Shown here: one piece after another, positions 10,841 to 23,760 of the stretch
Position numbering within the stretch: the first letter of the stretch is position 1
Layout of the letters: the number at the start of each line of letters is the position of its first letter
Assembly: GCA_036365455.1 (NCBI GenBank)
Contig: JAWQUS010000008.1
Location: 16,785,501-16,849,500, forward strand
Source of the DNA: Macrosoma leucophasiata
Lineage: Eukaryota > Arthropoda > Insecta > Lepidoptera > Hedylidae
Reading direction: 5' to 3'
DNA: 64,000 bases
Position numbers and translations under genes: made by a program
The notes under the pieces: model-generated
The model's input: only the letters and a program-made list of their open reading frames with translations
What the model was told of the DNA's origin: nothing
The model's database searches: none

Positions 10841-11204
10841 GGCTGCCTGTCCATTGACGCGGAGCGAGGTGGCGGAAATGAGCGAGCGAGTATTGCGGAG
10901 TGAACTTGCGGACTGTGCGAGTTTACGCGACGAGTCATAACGGAGGGCACCGCGGTGTACAATCAGTTCAGTTGTACGTGAGACACCGCCAGCTCGCTCC
11001 GCCGCCCTGCACAGCCGCTTCGCACAGCCGCCTCGTACATCCGCCTCGCACCGCACGCGCCGATCCGAAAAAGAATGATCTTAAAAACCAGCTCGCAAAT
11101 CCATGTCCACTGGAGCTGAGTGGAGATTTTATGCAATCATATTGGTTAATATTTGCTCGCTCGCTCGCTCCGCTCCCTCGCACCGCGTCAATGGACAGGC
11201 GGCC
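10841..11204. mobile_element. PIF/Harbinger-type MITE
   Basis: TIRs are GGCTGCCTGTCCATTGACGC and GCGTCAATGGACAGGCGGCC, flanked by TAA on both sides (10838-10840, 11205-11207). The 364-bp element is GC-rich, with GAGCGAGCGAG runs near both ends. Confidence 0.8.
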
Positions 11205-11392
11205 TAAGGGGTACCTAATGGATAAGTAGTGTTAGAACTAGTCTGATCCACTTTGTATCTAAGTCAGTTTGGCAAGCTGTGGATGAAAAAACCACGCAGG
11301 CTTGATTAATCTATAACACACTAAGTATGAAAGATGACACGGGAACTAACAGATTTTTTTAACCAAGAATGCATACTTTTTCGTGTCCTGAA

Positions 11393-11450
11393 AGTGGCAA
11401 ACAAGGCTGCAGTTCACATTGCTTGAATTATGCAGCCTATACGCAAAAAT
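11393..11450 (+). repeat. family A repeat fragment
   Basis: AGTGGCAAACAAGGCTGCAG through GCAGCCTATACGCAAAAA matches the 5' quarter of the unit. Confidence 0.55.
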
Positions 11451-12296
11451 CGCGCATTAGCTGGCTACTGAACACTTGTCATCTACATCCGATCAAAATT
11501 TAACAAATAACTACTCTTCTTCTTTTACGTTTCTTCTTTGATCAAAACAGTTTCGCCTAATAGTCTTGCCCCGACATTTCTTGAGCCATATTTTTTATGC
11601 TTAGATTATATATAGCTTGGGCTTTCGCTTTTGCTCCTGCTAAATAGAACGATCGCTCATTTAAACAATTAGCGGCATACAAATAGGTACTCCAAAAACA
11701 AGTCAATTATAATATAGTACTTCGTAATTAATATAGTAAATAAAACAGATGCCGATTTCGCTCTTTTGCTGGAGCCTTCTAGTAGGAAACGAAGCAAATA
11801 CTCATAAACCAATGTAACCAGCGAAAGCGGTTTAAATTATGGTACGTCTGTAAGGAAAAATGTCTAAAAGTACCGAATCGAATTATAAAATTCTTTAACC
11901 GATAAAACACTTAGTCAGCACTGAACGCCATAGGCAGTTCCCAATTTTTACCCGATATCCTGACCGGACGTGTCGACGCGCGTGAAACTACGGTAAACTG
12001 CTATTAACTTTACATTGTCGCGAAACCGAAGCGAGTCACTAGTTGCAGGTACCTAAATTAAATTAATATTTGGTTAAAGTAATTTGGTTTGGTTTGGCAG
12101 TTATTAGCGATACAGACAATCAAATCAAATGCTTCATCGACCAAGACTAGAGCACCTCGTTCCGCACGATCGATTAACATGTCAATGCAACAACAAAAAG
12201 CATTAAATAATAAAGGTTACGACGATTATACTATGAATGAAATAAAGTAGGTAATTAATGGTTTTATTATGAATCAAATTAATATATGTATGTAGA

Positions 12297-12375
12297 TATC
12301 TTCACGCCAGGTCCCTAACGGGGTAGGCAGAGAGTGTAGAGCGCCAGTTATCCCGGTTCTGACAAACCTCTCGTG
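12297..12375 (+). repeat. SINE tail, family D
   Basis: CTTCACGCCAGGTCCCTAAC and GGGGTAGGCAGAGAGTGTAG match the other family D copies. Confidence 0.6.
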
Positions 12376-12451
12376 CCTCGTCTACCTTCATCATTATCTT
12401 CATACATGCACGCCGATTCCTAAGACTTTTGATCCTACCATCAGACAGAAC

Positions 12452-12574
12452 TCAATCTATTTGGTCATGGTAGGTCAGTCTTGGTCTTCCTGGGAATCTG
12501 CAACCATCCACATTCGCATTGTATATCTGTTTAGTCATTCGCTCATTCGACATTCTTTCTATATGCCCGAACCA
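12452..12574 (-). pseudogene. LINE reverse transcriptase C-terminal fragment
   Basis: The frame reads WFGHIERMSNERMTKQIYNA and then GRPRLTYHDQID-stop. WFGHxxRM...GRPRxxWxDQ is the conserved motif after the RT domain of many insect LINEs. The fragment is about 40 codons, truncated on the 5' side. Confidence 0.7.
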
Positions 12575-12973
12575 TCAAATCAAATTAAATATAAAAATAT
12601 TTTAAACGGACTTCGAAAGGAAGGTTATGATTGGTCACAACCTTTTCCATACATAAAATACACGTGTGAGAGAAAGGATTTTAAGAATAATCTCTTAATA
12701 GGTTTAAGTACTTTTAAAAGAGATAACGTTCAACAGCTGTCTGTAGGTCAATAGGTGGGTATGCTTTTATTCGGGAACGCGTGAATATGAAACACGCAAG
12801 TCACCAATCTCTTCGAATAGCAGAAAAAGTCATCATATCAAAAGACCGGATATTTTAACTCTCAAATTGCTATCGCAATGTAGTAAATAGGGTGACGCTG
12901 ACCAAGAATGAAAAAAATTCGCAAGAAAAACGTCTCAAAGAAAAAAAATCTGATAAATCAGCATATGAATATA

Positions 12974-13262
12974 TTCACAACTGGCTGTGCCCGTGACTTC
13001 GTTCGCGTAGAACTTAATTCTAAACTAAAAGTAAGTTACTCTTTATTGCATGAGCTATCTGGCAGTGAAAGTCCCGTTCAAATCGGTAAAACCGTTCTAG
13101 AAATTAGCCGGAAGAAACAGACAGACAGACAGAAAGACAGAAAAACACACAAAAATTGTAAAAAAAAAATATGTATTTTGTTATATGTACTGTGTATATG
13201 TATACATTTCTTGTAATTTGACATAAACACACACTATACCCATGCCGACAAAATAAAATCTA
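12974..13262 (+). mobile_element. family F Helitron-like repeat
   Basis: CTGTGCCCGTGACTTCGTTC, GCAGTGAAAGTCCCGTTC and an ACAG run lie in the same order as at 6190-6515. Confidence 0.55.
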
Positions 13263-13390
13263 AAATAAAAATAGGTATGTCCACTTTAAGTATACAGGGA
13301 AGTACGTAGGAATATCACTACACATAAAATGGATATTTTTTTCATGCACTCCATCGCGTGGTTTATTGTTGGATTGGTCTTTCAAAACCA

Positions 13391-13557
13391 AGTTAGTAAG
13401 TCAGCTTTAAATTGTTAGAGCCAAGTATGTTCTTGTCACGTCCTTTATTTTTTTTCCGTCTCTAGTTTGAGAAAAACTAGAAAGGACGAAACTAGAAGAT
13501 ACTTGGCTCTAACAATTTAAAGCTGACTAACGGAAGTTTTAAATTGTTAGAGCCAAG
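13391..13557. mobile_element. palindromic element with an extra terminal half-copy
   Basis: TTAGTAAGTCAGCTTTAAAT...GAGCCAAGTAT and ATACTTGGCTCTAACAATTT form about 34-bp arms. A third partial unit TTTTAAATTGTTAGAGCCAA follows directly after the right end. Confidence 0.65.
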
Positions 13558-14019
13558 AAGGTATCCCCGCCCCCTGCCCTGCTAGCTTAACGGTTGTATT
13601 ACGTGTGAAAAATTATTTATCGACACGCACTTGACCGGTTTTTTACATAACGTTTCATTACATAGAAAATAATTTGAGATATTTTTATGCTTCAGTAAAA
13701 TACCACTACCAAAAATACCGGTTACGCTGTGTACTGTTTGTAGAGCGTGCTTTACAGATTTTCGTTAATACCGAATGTCTATTGTTGATTTGGTTATTTC
13801 CGACCGACTTACCGCAAACATTATATTAACATACGTGCGTCACAATAATTATTTATTTAGATTATTTATTTAGAGTATTTGAATTGCACCACAGATTGAT
13901 ATCGATTATTATCCATAGATGAATCGATTTTATGCATAAATAAGTTGTCTCGGAGTACTTCGTATGGCCTTAACGTAATGAGAAAATCGTTAATTTTTGA
14001 TCACGTACCTAATATACTT

Positions 14020-14430
14020 ACAAAAAACCGGTCAAGTTCGTGTCGGGCCACGCGCAGTGTAGGGTTCCGTATTTAGTGCATTTACAGAGTAAGTAATGCA
14101 ATGAAATCTTCTTATAGGTTTTCCAATAATCTATAGGCAAAGAACTATTTACCACATTTTTTTCAAAATTTTAAGTTCAGTAGTTTCGGAGATAGGGGGG
14201 GGAATGGTCAATTTTCGTCGTTTTTCTTAAATAACTTCAAATTTGTTTATGCAAAAATTATAAAATATATATATCTGAGATGCTGGCAACAACCTCTTTC
14301 ACACGACACAGTTTATTTTTTTATTTTTTTATTTTCTGATTTACCCCCGAAAGTGACCCCCTGTTTAAAATTTATTATTTTACTTGACTCTTTGGGTCAT
14401 CAATTTACCATTTACAAAAAAAAAGATACT
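14020..14430 (+). mobile_element. GGTTCCG-type repeat, 5' part
   Basis: AAAACCGGTCAAGTTCGTGT, GGGCCACGCGCAGTGTAGGG and TTCCGTA open a unit well known from lepidopteran genomes. The 3' part seen at 1613-1800 and 37290-37460 is not present here. Confidence 0.55.
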
Positions 14431-14633
14431 AATACATGATAGGTATTTTCCCTATATACATAAAAATGAATCACCGAAATCTTTGTAAGCCCATAATTTA
14501 CAATCGATAGCCCTAAATTTAATAAATCTTTTTTATGTGTTTGTTATAATCAGGAGGAGGTATTTATAAATGAAAAAATCAAAAAAAAATTAACAAATAG
14601 TATTAAAGTTTGCCGGGTGAGATATCTATACAA

Positions 14634-15066
14634 ATAAATAAAATTGGAGTGTCTGTTTGTAATATTAAAATAACAGCTTTTTACTAAATGCATATGTATG
14701 TATACACGGTACGTATACCAAAACAACATTTTTTACAATTTTTGTCTGTCTGTCTGTTTGGCGGGGCTAATCTTGGGAACGGCGGGACCGATTTTGACGG
14801 GACTTTCACTGGCAGATAGCTGATGTGACAAGGAGTAACTTAGGCTACTTTTATTTCCATACATCCATACATACATACATACCTACATACAAATAAATAG
14901 AATTTGAGTGTCTCCGATTTTGACGGGACTTTCACTGGCAGATAGCTGATATAATAAGGAGTAACTTAGGCTACTTTTATACTAGCTGCGCCCACGACTT
15001 CGTCCGGGTAGATACTGAACAATCATATTTTTTCTCACGTGGACGAAGTCGCGGGCACAGCTAGTT
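14634..15066 (-). mobile_element. two overlapping family F copies
   Basis: TTTTGACGGGACTTTCACTG through AGGAGTAACTTAGGCTACTT occurs twice (about 14791-14852 and 14908-14977), separated by an ACAT microsatellite and a repeat of the outer end. The end at 14980-15066 is an inverted pair around CTAGCTGCGCCCACGACTTC. Confidence 0.6.
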
Positions 15067-15410
15067 AATAATAAAATACATATTTACACAGGAATTCGCT
15101 CCCTCCTCCCCTTCCCCTCTACACTTTTATTTAGGTGTGGAAATTAGATTACGTTTTCCCATACAAAATAAACTTAACGCTATAAATGTTATTGAACTTT
15201 CACATTCCTCTAAGATTAAATTATAGGAGGAAATTAAATACCTAAGTGAACTTATGGCAATTACGATTGACCCATTCGTGACTGCTTTATAAATTCAATG
15301 GATATATCTACGATTTCGTTCACATCCTCAAAAAATATTTATTCAATAAATTAGTCAACATATCCTGAAGATGAAATTGGATTGATGATAGTTATATTTT
15401 AAGTTATCTT

Positions 15411-15497
15411 TTTATTTATATAAATGAATGTTTGTATGTCCTTTATAGAATCGTAAACGACGCATTTGGCGAAGCAACGCGCGCAGGGTACAGCTAG
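15411..15497 (+). mobile_element. short Lep1-like Helitron derivative
   Basis: TATATAAATGAATGTTTGTA leads to a short body ending GCGCGCAGGGTACAGCTAG. Confidence 0.5.
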
Positions 15498-16255
15498 ACC
15501 CTATGTTATAAAAAATACAAATTTAATCGGTTTGAAAATACTTAGTCAATTAGGTTAATGAAAGGTTTGATGTGAACAATATTTTTATAGGTCATACAAA
15601 CATTTATTACAGAGCGGGATTCGATTACAGTAAATATATCAATGTAGAGCAAGTCCAAAGCCAATGCTAGTAATTATGACTTTACCAACAGTAAAAACCG
15701 TAAGTTAGATGAACTTTATCATGAAATATTAATATGTATTAGAAAGTTTTGAGATTCTCATCGCATCCTTTGGACTTCATGAGCCACCTTCGACTACTCT
15801 ACTGCCCATTTTTTGTCAAACCGAACGAATCGTTTGCTCTAAGGCGGTACTTGAGTTTTAATTATCTGCAAGTACACCTACTAATACAATTTGCACAGGT
15901 ACGGTGTAAAGTGTAAATTATGTTGATACTAGAGACCAGCTAGTTAAATACTCGTATAGCGTAGCGTTTTAATTCTGAGGTTTTAACTAATAGCTTTACC
16001 TCAAAAGTTACTCGGAAGTTTTGAAAATTGGTGATTCAATAGATATCGACGTGCTTATTTCGAATTTTCACTTTGATACCTCGTATCGTTGCCGCTTGCG
16101 TCCCCATATTGGAAAAATGGCACCCAAAACAGCTTTCTGAGAATCACTCTGTTCTGACTCATGTTTCGATACAAATAATTTAAGTAATAAATTAAACCAA
16201 GGAAAATTTCCTACAATTTATGTATCATAATGTAAAATCTTTAATTTTAGCTTAG

Positions 16256-16414
16256 GAGAGCCGCAAATTCCACTCCAAGACGCTTTTTGACCAAAAAACT
16301 CATTTCTACACCACCATAAGGTAGAGTTAGTGGCTATCCGCGTCGCCAGCGTCGTTCTACGGGTATATACGAATAACGCGTATTGGCGTAAACGTGCCTT
16401 GGTTTGCGGCTCTC
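16256..16414. mobile_element. small TIR element
   Basis: The ends are GAGAGCCGCAAA and TTTGCGGCTCTC, 159 bp apart. No target duplication was identified. Confidence 0.45.
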
Positions 16415-17890
16415 GTTACTCTGAAACTATTAATTAAAAAAAAATAAGTTACTACATTCATTGTAGGCATTTTCTCTGGTTTCATTTATTACATAACTAT
16501 TTTTAATGTAAAACTAATCGGTATGGAAATAATCTCTTTTTTTTCAAAATTATAGAGACGCGAGCGGCAAATGTAGGAGGTAGCAAAGTGATAATTCGAA
16601 AAGAGCACGTTGAAAACTTTTCAGTTAACCCCTTTTTGAGCACTAATTGACTGAACTTTAATGGAACCTTACAGATGAGAAAATGACAGATGCCACCATT
16701 GCATTGTCTGAAACTTCTGATAGTGACAGACCTCAGAAAATGAAACATCAAATAAATTATGGAACCGATAGCCGGACGTCGTTGGGCCTGCGGTTAATTT
16801 TCGTTTTTCGGCAACGTTGGAACTAAATTTATTCAAAAACGCTATCGTTAAGATAAACTGAGTGCTGTAAATTGAAATTCTAGAACCAGACATAGGTCTT
16901 TTAAACATTAACCTTAAAACCTATTGCTAAAAACTTCGAATAAAGAAAAGATCAACTAAGTCATACACGTCTCACGGGGTGCTCAATAATGACCCTAAGT
17001 CAAATCTCTGATTAGCATTTTTTGTCTACAGAAGAAATCGAAAAATTATATTTTCAATTCAAAACACAGAACGCAGGGTTGACGAATCGGGCGATACTAG
17101 GTCCTCTCTCTGTGCATAATCTAGCCTTGTACAGCATGCTCTACATAATTATATTTCGTCACTCAAGTTATAATTAAAAACATAAATAAAAATAAATTTG
17201 AAAAGTTCTGAGATACTCACACACTAGACTAAAGATGAAAGTAGCAATGAGTATTCTAAAACACAGAATATCTCAAAATCTTGACACCATTTTTATGTAC
17301 CTATATTCTATAATATTATATTTATTCAGTTACCGTACAGTTTATAGAGAATTCACAATTTCGCGTAAGAACGAAAAATTGAATGCAACTTGTTGCATGC
17401 AGATCGGCCGCACAACCCCTGCCACGGATGCAGACTGGGCATCGGAGTGCGTCTCATCGATAGGAAAAAACTTTGCATTTCTACTTGCCACCATAATATA
17501 CACAGCGATGTAGGTATATACTAAAAGCTTTTTACATTTTTTAACATTTTCATAGCAGAATCATTGTAACTTAGCTTTTACGGTAATGAACCACGCAATT
17601 TCCGTAAAAGAATTGAATCCTAAAATATCGATAACTTAAAAAACGGCTTAGTTTAACTGAGTCTACCTCTACATTTTTTCTGTTAAATATTTAAGTTTTT
17701 AATAATCTTCTTACTCGTAAGATTTTTTTAAGCACTTAAGTGCTATTTAAGATGGTTTTGAAAAAATTCGACCACTAAAGATGTGGTTTTGTGGTAGATA
17801 CCTAGTATGAAGACACAGTACGGTCAGTTTTAGGTCAAATAACCGCGTTCGCAATCATATAGATTAGTACCGTAATAGTAGTAGTAAAGT
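16415..17890. other. no gene supported
   Basis: A GC-richer patch at 17395-17480 is open in a plus frame, but it lacks a donor or recognisable protein. Confidence 0.4.
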
Positions 17891-17898
17891 AGGTAATA

Positions 17899-17931
17899 TT
17901 GCACATGTGTGAAGCCGGGGCGGACCGCTAG
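17899..17931 (+). mobile_element. Lep1-like Helitron 3' end fragment
   Basis: GAAGCCGGGGCGGACCGCTA followed by G matches the end of the element at 54212-54381. Confidence 0.5.
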
Positions 17932-18664
17932 TATATATACACATATATGCACGATAAATTAATAACCTCCTCCTCTTTTGTTTTTTCGTCGGTTGTTTTC
18001 GATTGATTTGTTGATGATTTTATTAGGAAAAGAATGATTATTTTATGAAAAATATCTTTAATTATGGATAGTATGTATCTAATAATTATCGAAGACCTCC
18101 CCCGTATCAGGACCTATCTACTTCTCTAAAGTACTCTTCGTACATCTTTACCCACTAATCACCATAGGCGTGGGAAGGGGGGAGGCGGTGAGCTGACATA
18201 TTTTTAAGCCCTTTAAGTAAGTAAGGGGATATGTTACCTAGCGGTACCAAGTGAGATTAATTATAATTATCTAATTCGATGATGGGTAAACCATCGAGCA
18301 TCGTCATTGGTGTTATCTACCTAACTACCTGATTAGCTACGTAACGAATATTATCAGATAGTATAACTAGACTCTTTTCATTATTTGTCAACAAAACAAA
18401 ATATTGCTAAAGATTACCTAGAGATTATCTTTGATCATATTTAACAATTTTTATATTTTTACTTAGGTATACGGAAGACACGAGAAGGTTGCTTATACAC
18501 GTGATAAACTATGTTTGTTACCTGTGTTGTTTATTGCGATTATATACTCGCTTCCGCATCCCGTCAGTTTCAGTATTGCCTATTTTGAATATAATTAGCA
18601 CCACTGAAAACTCATGAAACATGAAACATCATCACTGCAATGATCAAACTAATAGTGTTCATCT

Positions 18665-18745
18665 GTTGACACATGAGGTTAGTGGGCAAAATATTAAATA
18701 ATGCGGTGGTGCCTACGTCCTCAAGATCCGTTACCAGTCATTTTA
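18665..18745 (+). repeat. family A repeat, 3' fragment
   Basis: AATGCGGTGGTGCCTACG to GTTACCAGTCA matches the end of the unit. Confidence 0.45.
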
Positions 18746-19397
18746 ATAATGTTATCAGACTAGGCTAGATCGACTCGACGACTAGATGTTTGGACTATGG
18801 AACTAGATCCGGCAGCTAACAAAGAAACTGGAAAAAGCCTGGTGATAATATATTTCATGTTTGATATGTAAATACATTTGATTAAATATGTATGTAGTGT
18901 TAAACGTATTAATATATGGCTATTAATTATTAATTATTTATTAATGCCGCCTACAATTTTTTCACACTTTCAATGATTGACTGGTAGAGAGCGCCATTTG
19001 CTCATATATGTTTTATATATTGTGGCAATACAGACAGTTTACAGTGGATAAATCTCAATAGAAGCTACCCCCTGCCAACTCACACATCCAATCCAGGAGT
19101 GCTCGTAGCAATAATGGTCTGCTCCCACGGAATAGATAAATATCTATTAATGATAGCACCATTAGACTACTGAGGCTAATAAAATATAGACCATGTAAGT
19201 TTTGTGAAATAAAACTATTTTTACGGATTTATCCCGCGTATATTAAACTAAAAGTCATCTACATATCGTTTATAAATGCTAGGTGTTATGGTTGTAGTGC
19301 TCACACATTCACCATATTGGATAGCAACAATGTTTCTGTTTTTCTTTCACATCTCAATTCCATACACCATAAAATCAAATTCACTATGGAATTATAA

Positions 19398-19811
19398 CAG
19401 AACAATAAATTAGCCTTCTTAGATACTTTATTAATTAGAAACACCAATAACACACTCAGTCACACTGTGTTTAGGAAGTCTACCCATACTAATAGGTACC
19501 TTAATGGTGAATCACACCATCACCCGGCACATTTATCTGCCGTTGGCTCATCTCTATTTCAGAGAGCACGAGGCATCTGTGACGACCATTATCTTCAGGG
19601 GGAGCTGAAGCACCTACGCCAGGTGCTACATAACAACAAGCTCCATGTACCACCTGTCCGTCACAGAGGCCGCGTGAAACCACCTACAGTAGAACGACAA
19701 CCAGCTATACTACCTTACGTTAAGGGTGTCACAGATAAAATCAGCAACATATTAAAAAGAATTCCATTAAAACAGTTTTCAAACCATATAAAAAGATTCA
19801 TTAGTATTTAA
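19398..19811 (+). pseudogene. Penelope reverse transcriptase, C-terminal part
   Basis: The frame reads NNKLAFLDTLLIRNTN, then RYLNGESHHHPAHLSAVGSS and LPYVKGVTDKISNILKR, all typical of the Penelope RT thumb and linker. TAA at 19395-19397 interrupts the frame upstream and TAA at 19809-19811 ends it before the endonuclease, which is in another frame. Confidence 0.75.
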
Positions 19812-19846
19812 GACCCATTAAAAGTTATATTCCATTACAAAATTCT

Positions 19847-20194
19847 GGCATTTATAAATTAGATTGTGATTGTGGACTCTCATATATTGGTCAAACGAAG
19901 AGAGCTGTATCCACCCGCGTTAAAGAGCACATTGCTGATGTCAAAAACCGAAGAACAGGGAGGTCTGCAGTCTGTGAAGCGGATAAGCCGAACCATTACA
20001 TCCGGTTTGATAAAATTCAAATACTCGCTAGAGAACACAAACCCATTCCACGAATGGTACGCGAGGCTATTGAAATTAAAAAACACCCAAATTTCAATAG
20101 AGAAGATGGATGGCGATTATCAACATCATGGGATCCCATACTTAGCAAGATTAATCCCAGCCGCAGCAGTCTGCAAGACCTCAAGATACTATAA
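19847..20194 (+). pseudogene. Penelope GIY-YIG endonuclease domain
   Basis: The frame has no ATG and opens GIYKLDCDCGLSYIGQTKRA, followed by VSTRVKEHI and a conserved C-terminal HPNFNREDGW. GIY...SYIG plus the TRVKEH arginine are the GIY-YIG signature; the CDC motif is the Cys pair typical of Penelope endonucleases. A frameshift separates it from the reverse transcriptase. Confidence 0.8.
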
Positions 20195-20414
20195 GTAATT
20201 ATTGTGTTAATCCTGAACGCTACGCAAGGCGTTTACGAAATCTATGGAGGTAGCTACATATAATTTTTTCAAACTTCTGTCAGACTAATGTCACCTCAGT
20301 CTGCCCGGGACCACGGAAGCTGAAAAGCGACCGAAACGTCGGGTTGATTTTAAAAATCATTTTAGTTTAATATACGCGAGATAAATCCATAAAAATAGTT
20401 TTATTTCAATGAGT

Positions 20415-23400
20415 GTAGCTCGCGAAAATCTAAGAACATATCATATGTAAGTTTTATAAAGAAACACATTTTTTATGAAGCTTATTCAATAACAGTGTGT
20501 TTTTTTTCCTACGCTGTACCACGCGATACCGATCGTATCGGTAAAGGTGCGTTATGTAAAGAGAATCAGAATTTACATAGGTAACTTAGCTTATGAAATT
20601 GCGTCATTCAGCAACAACTGGGACAAGGAGCATAAAAAGTATACTAAACATACTGATACTAAACTTTATCGGAATGGTTATATCGTACCTAGAAACAACA
20701 CAGAAAGCTAGCATCCAGCTTAACGCAGCGGTACCAAAACGAGCGCCTCAAATAATTATTTAGCTTAGTCATCGGCAGTGATAGGCTTAACTAAAGTTAC
20801 CTTATTATTTCTAAATGATTTCTTTTTTTTTTTAATATAGGTACCTATTTATCTACACTAACTTTCAATTAAGTATGTAAGATTAATTGCAAGCATAATA
20901 TTCATTTTATTCCTATTTTTCGTGTGTTGTTTTCTACTATTACTTGGAAAATATTAAGATCCGACGTTTTGGAGTTAATTCGTGACAGCCGAACGAAAGA
21001 ACAGCCAGAAACACCTAATAAATTGCGTTTTTTTAAAACACTAACTTGAATGTAATTAATACCGGACCCATATGACTAACCCGTCGATGTACAAAAAAGA
21101 TAGACCTTACCTTTACACGCGTCGATGCTGGGCACAGCTCCTATACGTCAGCATTTGAAAACCGACAAACATTCACGTGATGTGAGAGGAACACTTACAA
21201 TGTAAACTATGTTCACCACATGGTACCGGCTGAGTGTCAGAGGCATATTGCCGGCGATACAGTACTGTAGTTCACCAAGCGGCCAGCTGAGCTCGTCACC
21301 AGATACATACTAGTTACAATAACGAATGTGTCATTAAACAATGCAGGAGCAGTAATAAGAATATTGTTGATTGTGTGGCACGTGTGTGCGCAGGTGCTAA
21401 ATGAGGTCCTCGAAGCAGCGTTCGACCATAACGTTGCTCGAGATCGTTCATATAGCCACATCGATTGGTAAAAGTACATCGACTCTAATAATCACGTGCT
21501 ATCGACTGAGTATGATCGTAATTAAACATAGAATTTGAAATAGGTAAATAACATAGTAGTCTCCTAGAAATTCTTATAGTTACGCCATGTCCATCCGTCC
21601 GCAGCTTACAGAAACTCTTAGTGCTTGACATGAAGGTGTAAAGAAGCATAATAAGTATACATTCTTAATAGTACTCGTAATACTGATAAAGTAGAGAAAT
21701 GAAACATTAAAAAAGATATGTACCTATTGGGTTAAAACTGAGGTTTCTCATTTCTCGACCTTTTATTCTAGAGTCTAGAGAATTCTTGATCACAAAAAAT
21801 TACATACAAGAAATCTATGTACCATTTCATAAATCAATCATTATTTCAGTTTCTAGCTTTATCCACAACGAAGCAGGGGATCGAAAAAGGCCTGAATGGC
21901 TTCGAGTTTCGAGAAAACGACATCGACTTTTTGCTTGTCAATTTAATAAGTACTCAAAGATTATCTAGACCAGAATGGACAGTTAGACACTACCATTTAA
22001 GTTATTTGTATAGGTAGATGACATAGATGGTGACTAGACTCTTACCATCACTAAAAATATAATTATTAACGGAGGTAGGAATAGGAACAGTAAATTATTA
22101 TTATAATTTACATCCTACTATGGTATAGAAATACCACTACCATGATCTTCACATTACGATAAACGCCACCCGCCAGCATGATATTGTTGTCTCGATTTGT
22201 CGCACATCCGTTGCAATGACTACCTATTATTACAATACATATTCTCTGGTATTCTTCCTAATCAAAAGGTGAATAATTATTCTATACCTTACCATTATTC
22301 TATATTGTGAAATTAACGCTATCGAATACCGAAACCGAATTTCGTTTTTTGGAGTTGTACCTACACGATTTTTGGATGTTTCCTGATTGTTAATTTGGAT
22401 GTTGTATCCGGATTTTAAAGTTCGACACCGCGGTACGTTACGTTCTGTACACTTATTTCAGCGTGATAACATAACCTAACTGACTGTGCTCCAAAGTTCC
22501 ACCAGCATGAAATGTTTGTCCGTAAGGTCGTCATAACCCGCCCCATAATAAATAGGTACTAGCTCCTGTTTAAGCATCGCCACTGGTCCTAGAACTACCT
22601 TAAAAATATTTTTTAAATCTGAAGGTTGTTCCAGATATTTATGCGTTCAAACATGGTTCATATTCTTCAGCTTTATTATCCGGTCATCTATCGTAACCGA
22701 TAAGCCGAACAGACTGGAATATCACATTGGCAGTGGAGCATGTTCCCAAGCGAAATTTAACAAGGTACCTACCTATAAGCTTAACACAATAGATAACAAG
22801 GAAAATGTAGGTATGATAACATCTTATCGCCGTCGAAAAATCACATGATGTCAGCGTTAAGGACTTTGGCTACTCAGCAAGAGGGATAATCTCGACATTC
22901 ATAAAATTCGTAACATTTTACAAAGGCGTGCATATCTCCGTCCACGTCTCTTTGCTGTCGCCCCGCCGACTATTGTTCATCCAGAGTGCAGTTCCGTGAA
23001 TTTTCTTAGGTACAAATTACTGCAAAGACAGCGATTCTATCGTAGGTATATGTAGAAAGAAGGGACTAACTATCTTACCTGCGAGATCAACTAAAACTAA
23101 ACTCACCAATGTTTTGTGTTATTTTGTATGTTCATTATTCATCGCCATGCATTTCTTCAGAGGTTAGATATACACGTTAGATAGGTTCTGATTATACTAT
23201 AAAGTAAACACTGTAATATCACAGTATAGGTACAATTAACACCTTCGTTTTCTTTAGACTGTGGTTATATTGTTTCAAAATCATAAACCGTCGCATACAA
23301 TCAAAGAGAATAATATATTTTAATCACTGCGTGAAGGTACATACAATAGAAACGTAGTATTTGTATACTCTTTGCAATAGAAATAAAATTCACTGTTACA

Positions 23401-23477
23401 GAATTTGACTTTTTTGACAGTATTTTTTTATTATTTCGGTTTCACAGATTAGGTAACTAGTTATTTACTTAGTATAA
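20415..23477. other. no gene seen
   Basis: Three kilobases of mainly unique AT-rich DNA between the Penelope fragment and the TSR-locus 3' side. Only degraded repeat scraps were seen, for example GACACTACCATTTAAG at 21988. Confidence 0.45.
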
Positions 23478-23522
23478 ACAAACAGACCCGGCAAACTTCG
23501 TAATTCCCCAGAATTAAGGCTT
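23478..23522 (-). mobile_element. Helitron-type end fragment
   Basis: AGACCCGGCAAACTTCGTAA is the inverse of the GCCGGGT end of Lep1-like copies. Confidence 0.4.
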
Positions 23523-23680
23523 GATAGGTGTACGGCATAGATTTATTATCTACTTTTATAAATCTATGCTGTACGGATTATTTGTATAGTTAAGGGAGCC
23601 AATTTTGGAGAAAAAATAATAAGTTGAAATCAAAAATATATTATTCTTGTAACATACCAAAATAAAAGGTATGTATGTAT

Positions 23681-23760
23681 CTTCACGCTAGCCTTACGGG
23701 GTAGGCAGAGAGTGTAAAGCGACAGATATCCCGGTCCTAGCACACCTTCCGTGCTTCTTC
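23681..23760 (+). repeat. SINE tail, family D
   Basis: TCACGCTAGCCTTACGGGGT and AGGCAGAGAGTGTAAAGCG match the family. Confidence 0.6.

Larger units (their letters stand above)
19203..20414 (+). mobile_element. Penelope-like element, 3' fragment with inverted flanks
   Basis: AAAACTATTTTTACGGATTT at the left and AAATCCATAAAAATAGTTTT at the right are inverse copies (about 48 bp), the inverted pseudo-LTR arrangement seen in Penelope-like elements. Between them lie the end of a reverse transcriptase and a GIY-YIG endonuclease frame. CCGAAACGTCGGGTTGATTT precedes the right end. Confidence 0.8.

Noticed and set aside
14868..14890. ACAT tetranucleotide run as a CRISPR-like or tandem array
   Set aside because: Plain microsatellite inside a Helitron-like repeat; no spaced repeats anywhere in the window fit a CRISPR array.
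17235..17513. 92-codon plus frame with a GC-richer centre
   Set aside because: Most of the frame is low-complexity AT-driven sequence; no donor, homologue or partner exon was found.
19866..20198. 110-codon frame starting with ATG across the Penelope endonuclease
   Set aside because: It is a shadow frame; the GIY-YIG signature is in a different register that has no ATG.
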